A program made the translations under genes and the position numbers. A stretch of 64,000 nt of DNA, from assembly GCA_015057425.1 (NCBI GenBank), contig SVEL01000001.1, forward strand, positions 1-64,000, written 5' to 3'. Origin of the DNA: Lachnospiraceae bacterium (GTDB taxonomy: Bacteria > Bacillota > Clostridia > Lachnospirales > Lachnospiraceae). The notes under the pieces were generated by a model. It ran no database searches. It saw only the letters and a program-made list of their open reading frames with translations, and was not told where the DNA came from. This document shows positions 1 through 6,273 of this stretch, piece after piece (the stretch's first letter is position 1; each line of letters opens with the position of its first letter).

Positions 1-67
1 ACATGGTTCTATTGGATATAAAACCCCTGACGAGTATGAGGCTGAATACTGGGATCAGTATGAATAA
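1..67 (+). CDS. IS3-family transposase, C-terminal end (partial)
   Basis: An open frame enters from the left edge and ends at TAA 65-67. Its last 21 residues include HGSIGYKTPDEYE, the usual C-terminal end of IS3-family (IS150-like) OrfB transposases, which follow the DDE catalytic core with a 'YxTPxEY' motif. The catalytic domain lies outside the window, so intactness cannot be judged. It is one of very few plus-strand genes here and marks the left part as an insertion site. Confidence 0.65.
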   Translation, partial: HGSIGYKTPDEYEAEYWDQYE

Positions 68-124
68 CATCTGGTCCCTCCTAAAAAACTATTAAAAATT
101 GTGTCTACTCTATTGACTGTATTC
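68..124 (+). mobile_element. Probable right end of the IS3-family element
   Basis: The 57 bases after the transposase stop probably contain the non-coding tail and terminal inverted repeat of the element. I place the end near 117-124 because the reverse complement (around GTCAATAGAGTAGACAC) resembles IS3-family terminal repeats. The left end is not visible, so the boundary is inferred. It would overlap the 3' end of the next gene, giving that gene a new C-terminus. Confidence 0.35.
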
Positions 125-311
125 CATCAATTTCCAAATTCCTATACATCTCATCAATTTCTGCCAACTCTTTATCGTAATCATCAATTATTTCTTCAAC
201 AGTTTCTACATTCATTTCTATAATTTCTTCTGCTTTTACTTGTCTGCAACATATCGAAAACACAATACTTACTGCTAATCCTAAACACATAATTCTTTTG
301 ATTCTTTCCAT
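105..311 (-). CDS. Small secreted acidic peptide, 68 aa, probably truncated by the IS
   Basis: I do not recognise a family. The product starts with a signal-peptide-like stretch (charged MERIKR, hydrophobic core to about residue 22, then VKAEE as a likely cleavage region). The mature part is short, acidic and probably helical, with many Glu, Asp and Ile. A good ribosome site (AAGGAGAGG, on the minus strand) precedes the ATG. The last residues and the stop fall in what looks like the IS terminal repeat, so the original gene may have been longer. Its upstream region is a diverged copy of the region upstream of the peptide gene at 1227-1367, which suggests the two genes were regulated alike. Confidence 0.5.
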   Translation of the reverse strand: MERIKRIMCLGLAVSIVFSICCRQVKAEEIIEMNVETVEEIIDDYDKELAEIDEMYRNLEIDGIQSIE

Positions 312-364
312 TTTAACGCCTCTCCTTTTTTACATTTTGTGATTATTTATCTCACATATTACAT

Positions 365-530
365 TTTATCAAAATATCCTGACAAAGCAACTTACTTCTT
401 GTAGTGTACTTTGCGTTACTTTTCGTTGTATTTCGTTACAACAATATCTATAATTTTATAAAACCACCTCCAATTTTTCAATATCTTCACTACAAAACGA
501 CCTAAACGTTGCGAAAAACGACCTACTTTT
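365..530 (-). repeat. Duplicated upstream region, copy 1
   Basis: This stretch and 1575-1800 are diverged copies. Both contain ATCAAAATAT(T/C)CTGACAAAG, then AACTTACTTCTTGTAGTGTA, then CGTT motifs at 10-bp intervals, then an AT-rich ATAATTTTATAAAA stretch, then CAATTTTTCAATAT or near variants, then AACGAC half-sites. In copy 1 the half-sites start at 496, 505 and 517, offsets of 0, 9 and 21 bp. Each copy lies upstream of a small secreted-peptide gene on the minus strand. Confidence 0.7.
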
Positions 531-575
531 TCATTTTGCATCTTCTAACCTTAATTTTCAACCCGGTGGGTTGTG

Positions 576-603
576 AACGGTCAATTTAGGGTTGCGAACG
601 GTC
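576..603 (-). promoter_or_regulatory. Direct repeat GACCGTTC, 21-bp period (LytTR-like site)
   Basis: AACGGT occurs at 576-581 and 597-602 within two GAACGGTC copies, exactly 21 bp apart. On the minus strand each reads ACCGTTC(A/G)C. This fits eight of nine positions of the published LytTR-domain consensus (W, M, M, GTT, N, R, K), which binds as two 9-bp repeats separated by 12-13 bp. A weak -10-like TAGAAG lies about 27 bp downstream. Which regulator binds is unknown. Confidence 0.45.
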
Positions 604-703
604 TGTCCTCACGTCAAATATCGTTAATATTTACATGTGAAACACTATGAGCATAATTCTTTACCATGCACACTGTCCTAAATGCAATGCTCGGAACATA
701 TTT

Positions 704-1225
704 TCACTCACCGCTTAAATTTTCTCCAACCTTAAATACAAATTCTGGTTCACTATATTCATTATACGCATTATAAAGATGTATTTCTGGATTGCTTTTA
801 TATTTGAAATCCGTTGTAAATTTCATATAAATCAACAACTCTTTTCCATAATATTCAGCTTCAATTTCATATCCATCTAATTTTTCATGTACAGGTAATA
901 ACATAAAACATAGATTATTTCCAAATCTTTCCCCATTTTTTTGTAAGCCTAAAACAGAAACTATATTATTATCAACAAAACCATTCTTATTTTTAATCTT
1001 AAACAAGCAATAACCGATTCCCTTTTCTTCCTGATAAGTTGATTTTTCTAACTTAATAATATAATTATCTATTTCTATACATTGGCTGCTTATAACCATT
1101 TCGTTCATTGGAAATAACTTTTTCATCTTGGTATCCTTGTTGTTTATATATATAAATATAATCACTCCAATTAAAGCTAAAACAGATAATATAATAGTTA
1201 TGCTAATTTTTACACTCTTTTTCAT
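704..1225 (-). CDS. Membrane-anchored extracytoplasmic protein, 173 aa, unknown function
   Basis: I do not recognise the family. Residues 1-7 are basic, 8-27 form one hydrophobic segment, and the remaining ~145 residues form a polar, mostly beta-type domain that should lie outside the cell. There is no lipobox. It starts one base after the stop of the 46-aa secreted peptide at 1227-1367, and its ribosome site (AAAGGAG) lies inside that gene, so the two are translationally coupled. A peptide plus a partner membrane protein could be a peptide/immunity or peptide/sensor pair, but nothing in the sequence proves this. Confidence 0.65.
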   Translation of the reverse strand: MKKSVKISITIILSVLALIGVIIFIYINNKDTKMKKLFPMNEMVISSQCIEIDNYIIKLEKSTYQEEKGIGYCLFKIKNKNGFVDNNIVSVLGLQKNGERFGNNLCFMLLPVHEKLDGYEIEAEYYGKELLIYMKFTTDFKYKSNPEIHLYNAYNEYSEPEFVFKVGENLSGE

Positions 1226-1226
1226 T

Positions 1227-1367
1227 TTAGTCTCCTTTATTCATGGTTACCGGTTCTTCTGCTCCCTTTATACTGTCGGCAAATGCTTTTACATCTTCAC
1301 TGCTAAGGGGTATACTTGTACCGAGTATTGCTGCTATGGTAAGCAGACTTATTATTCTTTTCTTCAT
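1227..1367 (-). CDS. Small secreted peptide, 46 aa
   Basis: This short ORF has a clear signal peptide: MKKRIISLLTIAAILGTSIP has a basic start and a hydrophobic core. The mature part is about 20-25 residues and ends EEPVTMNKGD. Its stop TAA is separated by one base from the ATG of the downstream membrane protein, and it carries that gene's ribosome site. Its own ribosome site is weak (AGGG about 8 bases upstream). The duplicated upstream region at 1575-1800 points towards it. It could be a signalling or antimicrobial peptide precursor; no family match is recognised. Confidence 0.55.
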   Translation of the reverse strand: MKKRIISLLTIAAILGTSIPLSSEDVKAFADSIKGAEEPVTMNKGD

Positions 1368-1426
1368 TTTGCTACCCTGCGTATTCCTACACGCTTTCCC
1401 TTTCCCTTGTTTTTATTTATATTTAT

Positions 1427-1444
1427 AATTCCTTCGCAGGAATT
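1427..1444 (-). other. Perfect 7-bp hairpin in the peptide leader
   Basis: AATTCCT and AGGAATT flank a four-base loop that reads GCGA on the minus strand, a GNRA-type tetraloop. It lies about 60 bases upstream of the 46-aa peptide start, in what would be its leader RNA. No U-run follows, so it is not a normal terminator. Confidence 0.4.
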
Positions 1445-1504
1445 CAAATATCTCATGAAACTCTTTTAACTTGTTTTATAACATATTTGTAATTATTTTT
1501 GTAA

Positions 1505-1534
1505 CTTTGACCTTAAACTGCACTTTTTTGACCT
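1505..1534 (+). promoter_or_regulatory. TTTGACC direct repeat, 21-bp period
   Basis: TTTGACCT occurs at 1506-1513 and 1527-1534, exactly 21 bp apart. It resembles the TTTTGACA pairs at 43877, 52329 and 57804 but lies in the opposite orientation, and a TATAAT follows after 18 bp rather than 28. No plus-strand gene lies downstream. Its role is unclear. Confidence 0.3.
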
Positions 1535-1574
1535 CGAATTTTGATTTTTCATATAATTTGTACATTTCCGTCTC

Positions 1575-1800
1575 ATCTTATCAAAATATTCTGACAAAGT
1601 AACTTACTTCTTGTAGTGTATTTTTCGTTGCTTTTCGTTGTTTTTTGTTATAACCATTATTTATGTTTTTATATATCTTTATTAGATTACTTTGATAAAG
1701 CTTTTTCACATAAATAATTTTATAAAATCACCTATAATTTTTCAATATTTCCAATGCGAAACGACGCGAACGACGTATATAACGACGCGAACGACAAAAA
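1575..1800 (-). repeat. Duplicated upstream region, copy 2
   Basis: This is the diverged copy of 365-530. The order of blocks is the same, with an extra AT-rich insertion of about 50 bp near 1655-1705. The best conserved parts are the TGACAAAG/AACTTACTTCTTGTAGTGTA segment and the CGTT motifs at 10-bp spacing. It sits upstream of the peptide gene at 1227-1367. Confidence 0.7.
1760..1795 (-). promoter_or_regulatory. Four AACGAC half-sites at 0, +9, +21, +30
   Basis: AACGAC starts at 1760, 1769, 1781 and 1790. This gives two interleaved pairs, each with 21-bp spacing (two helical turns). Copy 1 keeps the first three at the same relative offsets (496, 505, 517). Conserved phasing between otherwise diverged copies suggests a protein-binding site; the binding protein is unknown. 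Confidence 0.5.
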
Positions 1801-1829
1801 ATAGTGAATCGCCTTACACGACCCACTAT
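1796..1829 (-). terminator. Rho-independent terminator of the ABC exporter operon
   Basis: On the minus strand ATAGTG pairs with CACTAT (plus-strand 1801-1806 with 1824-1829), with further inner pairing GTCG/CGAT, followed by TTTTTT. It lies 40 bases after the stop of the ABC gene at 1869. Confidence 0.7.
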
Positions 1830-1868
1830 CTTTATATATAATTTTATAATTTCTGTAAAAAACCCATT

Positions 1869-3941
1869 TTAGTCTAGTTCTACCGCACCGGTATACAATT
1901 CATAATACCTTCCCTTAAGTTCAAGAAGTTCTTCATGTGTACCCTGTTCGATGATTTCGCCCTTTTCAAGAACTATTATTTTGTTAGAATCACGTACTGT
2001 TGAAAGTCTGTGAGCTATAACAAATGTAGTTCTGTTTTTCATAAGGCGGTCCATACCATGTTCAATATGCTTTTCAGTTCTCGTATCGACTGAACTTGTA
2101 GCTTCATCAAGTATAAGTATCGGTGCCTTTGAAATAGCTGCTCTTGCTATGTTGAGGAGCTGACGCTGACCCTGCGAAAGATTTGCTCCGTCACCTTCAA
2201 GCATAGTGTCATATCCATTTTCAAGACGCTTGATAAATGAATGTGCACTTGCTGTCTTTGCTGCCTGTTCAACCTCTTCATCCGTGGCATCAAGACGGCC
2301 ATATCTGATATTTTCGCGGACCGTACCTGTGAAAAGGTGCGTATCCTGAAGTACCATAGCCATATGCCCTCTTAAGCTGTCACGCTTAATTTCCTTGATA
2401 TCTATACCATCTATGGTAATTACTCCTTCATCTATGTCATAGAAGCGGTTAATAAGGTTGGTAATTGTAGTCTTTCCTGCACCGGTAGAGCCTACAAATG
2501 CAATCTTTTCACCTACATGAGCTTTAACGTCGATATTTTTAAGGATAGTCTTGTCAGGAACATATCCAAAGGTTACATCCTTAAGTTCAACTTCTCCCTT
2601 TATCATAACCTTGCCCAGTTCACGAAGCTTTTCTATCTTTTCTTCTTCCGAAAGTTCTGCTCCGTCTTCACCCTTTACGGACTGTAAAAGCGGTGCAAAC
2701 TCTTCTTCTGTGTAGATTTCATATATAGCTTCTTTACTGTCTTTTTCCGGCTCTTCGTCCATTACATCAAATACTCGCTCTGCACCTGCAAGGGCTGAAA
2801 ATATAGTATTCACCTGCATTGAAACTTCATTAATCGGTCTCGAAAAATGTCTTGAATAGTTTGTAAATGCTGTAAGACCGCCGATATCCATAGTACCGAT
2901 AATTGCTGTTATAGGATTTTTCAAAGCAGTCAGTACACACAATATACCACCAACCGTAGCTGTTATGGCAAATGTAATCTGGCTCATATTGCCCATAACA
3001 GGTCCCATAATACCACCGAAGAACTGTGCTCTTAACTGATTTCTTCTAAGTTCATCACTGAGAATACCAAATTCTTCCTTTGCCTGCTCCTCATGACAGA
3101 ACACTTTTACAACCTTCTGACCGGTAACTGTTTCTTCTATATATCCGTTTACGGCACCAAGAGCTGCCTGCTGACCTTTATAAAATCTTCGGCTTCTGCT
3201 TGCTATCATACCACCCGCAAGAGTAAGCACCGGAATGGTTACTACAGTTACTACCGTAAGACTCCAGTTAATAAATATCATGGCAAATAATGTAGTTACA
3301 ATTGTTACTATACCTGATATAAGCTGTATAACGGTATTATTAAGCATTTCACCGATAGTATCTACGTCATTGGTAAAACGGCTCATAAGTTCACCTGTCG
3401 TCTTACTGTCATGGTATCTTATAGGCAGTCTGCCTAACTTTTTATACAAGTCAGAACGGATATTGGACAATGCATTTTGAGAAATGGTTATCATAATTCT
3501 CTGTTGCAAAAGATTTGCCAATATACCGACTGCGTAAATTATCGCCATCAATATAAGGGTTAACGCCAAATTCATAACTTTCTTTTCTACACTTACACCT
3601 GTTTCAACCAGTGAATTAATTGCAGGTGCAAGAAGATAAGTTGCAACTACTGCAGAACCGCTTGATACGGCAACACATAATAATACAATAATTAACTTAA
3701 ATACATCTTTTCTTATATATGAAAAAATTCTGCCTATGGTTGCCATAGTATTCTTAGGTTTTCCTGAAGCATGCATACCTCTTGGTCCACCTCCGGGGCC
3801 ACCACCGGGTCTTCCTCCAGGTCCGCCCGGCCCCGGTCTGCCACTACGTCCCGGCATCGGAGCATCTGATGACTGCTTAATATATTTGCCTATTATTTTC
3901 TTTTTCTTTTCTTCATATTCTTTATCAATAATTTTAGCCAT
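1869..3941 (-). CDS. ABC multidrug-type exporter subunit with canonical ATPase residues, 690 aa
   Basis: This is a fused membrane and ATP-binding half-transporter. After a Gly/Pro/Arg-rich cytosolic extension (about residues 25-60) come six predicted membrane helices, then the nucleotide-binding domain with Walker A GSTGAGKTT (~482), signature LSQGQ (~585), Walker B with catalytic Glu in LDEAT (~608) and the H-loop His in IAHRLST (~641). The signature LSQGQ deviates from LSGGQ, as is usual for the subunit completing the degenerate site in heterodimers of the TM287/288 or BmrCD type. Its ATG overlaps the stop of the partner gene (TAATG), preceded by GGAGGTGA. Likely exports drugs or lipids; the substrate is unknown. 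Confidence 0.93.
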   Translation of the reverse strand: MAKIIDKEYEEKKKKIIGKYIKQSSDAPMPGRSGRPGPGGPGGRPGGGPGGGPRGMHASGKPKNTMATIGRIFSYIRKDVFKLIIVLLCVAVSSGSAVVATYLLAPAINSLVETGVSVEKKVMNLALTLILMAIIYAVGILANLLQQRIMITISQNALSNIRSDLYKKLGRLPIRYHDSKTTGELMSRFTNDVDTIGEMLNNTVIQLISGIVTIVTTLFAMIFINWSLTVVTVVTIPVLTLAGGMIASRSRRFYKGQQAALGAVNGYIEETVTGQKVVKVFCHEEQAKEEFGILSDELRRNQLRAQFFGGIMGPVMGNMSQITFAITATVGGILCVLTALKNPITAIIGTMDIGGLTAFTNYSRHFSRPINEVSMQVNTIFSALAGAERVFDVMDEEPEKDSKEAIYEIYTEEEFAPLLQSVKGEDGAELSEEEKIEKLRELGKVMIKGEVELKDVTFGYVPDKTILKNIDVKAHVGEKIAFVGSTGAGKTTITNLINRFYDIDEGVITIDGIDIKEIKRDSLRGHMAMVLQDTHLFTGTVRENIRYGRLDATDEEVEQAAKTASAHSFIKRLENGYDTMLEGDGANLSQGQRQLLNIARAAISKAPILILDEATSSVDTRTEKHIEHGMDRLMKNRTTFVIAHRLSTVRDSNKIIVLEKGEIIEQGTHEELLELKGRYYELYTGAVELD

Positions 3942-5674
3942 TATGCAGTCACCTCCTTATCCATCTGTGAATAATATATTTCTTTATATTCTTCACAGGA
4001 ATTTATAAGTTCAGTATGTGTTCCCACACCTGTTATCCTGCCATCGTCAATAACCACAATCTTATCTGCATCGATTACAGAAGAAATACGCTGGGCAATT
4101 ATTATCTTTGTAGAATCCTTCAAATCATTCTTAAATGCTTCCCTTATACGTGCTTCTGTAGCCGTATCAACTGCACTTGTACTGTCATCAAGGATAAGTA
4201 TCTTAGGTTTCTTAAGCAATGCTCTTGCTATGCAGAGACGCTGCTTCTGTCCACCTGACACATTTACACCGCCCTGACCTAATTCCATCTCATATCCGTC
4301 TGTAAATGTAGATACAAATCCGTCCGCCTGAGCGCTCTTTGCCGCCTCTATTATCTCTTCTTCCGTAGCATCTTCATCGCCCCAGCGGAGATTGTCTATG
4401 ATACTTCCTGAGAAAAGCAGATTCTTCTGAAGCACACAGCTTACACCATTTCTCAGATTATTAAGTGAATAATCTTTTACATTCACTCCATCAACATACA
4501 CTTCACCCTCATCGGCATCATAAAGACGTGGTATAAGATTAATAAGGCTGGTTTTACCGCTACCTGTAGAACCTATGATACCCACAGCTTCACCTGAATT
4601 TATCTTTAAGTTAATATTCTCAAGAACCCACTCATGGTTGTTTTTATAATACTTAAAGCATACGTTTTTAAATTCAATGTCACCTGTTTCAACTTTTTTC
4701 TCTTTCTCTGCAGCATAGATATCATTAATATCTATCTTCGCTTTCATAACTTCCTTAATTCTTCGCGCTGATGCCAATGCTCTTGAGCTGTTTAATATAA
4801 TCATGGAAAGCATCATAAGAGACATAAGAATCTGTGTAACGTATGTTGTAAATGCAGTAAGGTCACCTGCCAACATATCTCCGACTATAACCTGTTTACC
4901 GCCAAACCAAACAACTGCAAGTACAGTTACATTCATAGCAAGAGTCATAATAGGGAATGTAAATATAACTACCTTTAAGGCATGAAGACTCTTATCTCTA
5001 AGTTCATGGTTTGCTTCATCAAATCTGTCCTCTTCAAAGTCTTCTCTTACAAAAGACTTAACAACTCTTACGTTTGTAAGACCTTCCTGAATGGTAGAGT
5101 TAAGACCGTCAAGTTTTTTCTGCATAATATTAAATCTTGGAAATCCTACTCTTATAATTAAGAACAATGCCAATGCAAGAATCGGTATAACTACCGCTAT
5201 AATACATGCAAGTCTTGCGTTTATAATAAATGCCATAATAAGTGCACCGATAAGCATACCCGGTGATCTTAACATCATTCTGAGCATCATCATAATCATA
5301 TTTTGCATCTGTGTAATATCATTTGTAAGACGTGTTACTAAAGAACCTGTACTAAATTTGTCAATATTGGCAAATGAAAAATCCTGAATCCTGTTAAAAA
5401 CATCCTTTCTAAGGTCATTAGCAAAGCCGGATGATGCAACAGTTGCAAAATATGCACCAAGCACTCCGCCGAGCATCATAATAATGGCTAAAATAACCAT
5501 AAGTATGCCGGTAATAATAATATATCCTATACCTTTATCATTACCTACACCTTCATTTATGATAGCAGCAAGAAGCTTCGGCATAAAAACTTCACCGACC
5601 ACTTCAACTATCATAAAGATAGGTCCAAGTATAAATGCATATAAGTATGGCTTAATATACTTCCAATAATTCAT
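3941..5674 (-). CDS. ABC multidrug-type exporter subunit with degenerate ATPase site
   Basis: This is the partner half-transporter, with six membrane helices and a nucleotide-binding domain. Walker A is GSTGSGKTS (~367) and the signature is the canonical VSGGQ (~471). Walker B reads LILDDST, with Asp in place of the catalytic Glu, and the H-loop reads IAQRIS, with Gln in place of His. So one ATP site of the dimer is predicted to be non-hydrolytic, as in heterodimeric exporters. I chose the ATG at 5674; a GTG at 5686 is also possible. The ATG directly follows a nine-codon leader ORF (5676-5705) that carries the good ribosome site. Confidence 0.92.
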   Translation of the reverse strand: MNYWKYIKPYLYAFILGPIFMIVEVVGEVFMPKLLAAIINEGVGNDKGIGYIIITGILMVILAIIMMLGGVLGAYFATVASSGFANDLRKDVFNRIQDFSFANIDKFSTGSLVTRLTNDITQMQNMIMMMLRMMLRSPGMLIGALIMAFIINARLACIIAVVIPILALALFLIIRVGFPRFNIMQKKLDGLNSTIQEGLTNVRVVKSFVREDFEEDRFDEANHELRDKSLHALKVVIFTFPIMTLAMNVTVLAVVWFGGKQVIVGDMLAGDLTAFTTYVTQILMSLMMLSMIILNSSRALASARRIKEVMKAKIDINDIYAAEKEKKVETGDIEFKNVCFKYYKNNHEWVLENINLKINSGEAVGIIGSTGSGKTSLINLIPRLYDADEGEVYVDGVNVKDYSLNNLRNGVSCVLQKNLLFSGSIIDNLRWGDEDATEEEIIEAAKSAQADGFVSTFTDGYEMELGQGGVNVSGGQKQRLCIARALLKKPKILILDDSTSAVDTATEARIREAFKNDLKDSTKIIIAQRISSVIDADKIVVIDDGRITGVGTHTELINSCEEYKEIYYSQMDKEVTA

Positions 5675-5675
5675 T

Positions 5676-5705
5676 TTACATTTCACGACGGCTGATAATA
5701 TCCAT
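5676..5705 (-). CDS. Nine-residue leader peptide upstream of the exporter
   Basis: A strong ribosome site (AAAGGAG) is followed after a short spacer by ATG and the peptide MDIISRREM. Its TAA is separated by one base from the ATG of the exporter gene. The exporter start itself lacks a comparable ribosome site. The layout suggests translational coupling, and drug-induced stalling on the leader is conceivable, as in bmrB-bmrCD of Bacillus. No alternative hairpins were found to support attenuation. Confidence 0.4.
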   Translation of the reverse strand: MDIISRREM

Positions 5706-5725
5706 CGTGTTCTCCTTTCTTATAA

Positions 5726-6157
5726 TTAATTTATCTTTTTAACATTTTCAGTGAGGCGGCTGATATATTCCATAAGCCTTTCTATCTCCTCCCTCGAAAA
5801 TCCCTCAAACATCTTTTCGTCTAAATCCCTGAAAATCTGCTTACTCTTTTCTACTACATTGCGCCCCTTCTCTGTAACTACCACCTGATTAAATCTTGTA
5901 TCATTAATATCCGTGTCACGTGTAACATATCCGCCCTTTTCAAGTTTTTTAAGGCTGATGGCAACTGTGGCTGTAGATATCTCCATTCTGTCAGCCAGTT
6001 CCTTTTGCGACCTGTTAGGATTATCTGATATATTCATAAGCAGTCTGTGCTGGCCCTGAAACACCCCTGTACTTTCAAGACTATGCTCTAAAGTTTTTCT
6101 ATGTAACTTCATAAGACATAACATTTTATGAAAAGCTTCTTTTCTTAACTTCTCCAT
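5726..6157 (-). CDS. MarR-family transcriptional regulator
   Basis: Winged helix-turn-helix regulator of 143 residues. The central part, NRSQKELADRMEISTATVAI, is the recognition HTH, followed by LEKGGYVTRDTDINDTRF, the beta-wing typical of MarR. I chose the ATG at 6157 because AAGGAAGG lies seven bases upstream; in-frame starts further upstream have poor spacing. It is the first gene of the MarR-ABC-ABC operon and probably represses it, releasing when a substrate binds. A palindromic operator candidate lies at 6217-6228. Confidence 0.92.
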   Translation of the reverse strand: MEKLRKEAFHKMLCLMKLHRKTLEHSLESTGVFQGQHRLLMNISDNPNRSQKELADRMEISTATVAISLKKLEKGGYVTRDTDINDTRFNQVVVTEKGRNVVEKSKQIFRDLDEKMFEGFSREEIERLMEYISRLTENVKKIN

Positions 6158-6216
6158 GGTCATACCTTCCTTTCTGCACAAAATAATTAGCCTTTTAATA
6201 ATTTACTATCAAATAA

Positions 6217-6228
6217 TTAGCAAGCTAA
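6217..6228 (-). promoter_or_regulatory. Palindrome TTAGC-AA-GCTAA, MarR operator candidate
   Basis: TTAGC and GCTAA flank two bases, about 60 bp upstream of the marR start. A related ATAATTAGCC half-site lies at 6183-6191. MarR proteins usually bind AT-rich palindromes of this size over their own promoter. Confidence 0.45.
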
Positions 6229-6242
6229 CTATTGTAAATTAT

Positions 6243-6273
6243 AAAACACCTGCTTTTAAAAAGCAAGTGTTTT
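6243..6273 (-). terminator. Rho-independent terminator
   Basis: AAAACAC/GTGTTTT and GCTTTT/AAAAGC form a nearly continuous stem that overlaps the stop codon of the 6273-7016 gene. It is AT-rich with T-runs on both sides, so it may act in both directions. Confidence 0.6.

Larger units (their letters stand above)
312..703. other. 392-bp regulatory intergenic region
   Basis: No gene is visible. Read on the minus strand, towards the peptide gene at 105-311, it holds a GACCGTTC direct repeat (576-603), a cluster of AACG half-sites (496-522), three AACG motifs about 10 bp apart (near 411-437), a conserved CTACAAGAAGTAAGT block and a promoter-like TTGTCA...TAATAT/TAAAAT stretch near 350-385. The part at 365-530 recurs in diverged form at 1575-1800. 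Confidence 0.6.
1368..1868. other. 501-bp intergenic region with repeats and terminator
   Basis: No gene is visible apart from the peptide gene's long leader. In order it contains a small hairpin (1427-1444), a 21-bp-phased TTTGACC repeat (1505-1534), the second copy of the duplicated upstream region (1575-1800) with four AACGAC half-sites (1760-1795), and the terminator of the ABC exporter operon (1796-1829). Confidence 0.6.

Noticed and set aside
3736-4008. Plus-strand Pro-rich 90-aa frame
   Set aside because: It mirrors the Gly/Pro-rich N-terminus of the ABC exporter on the other strand.
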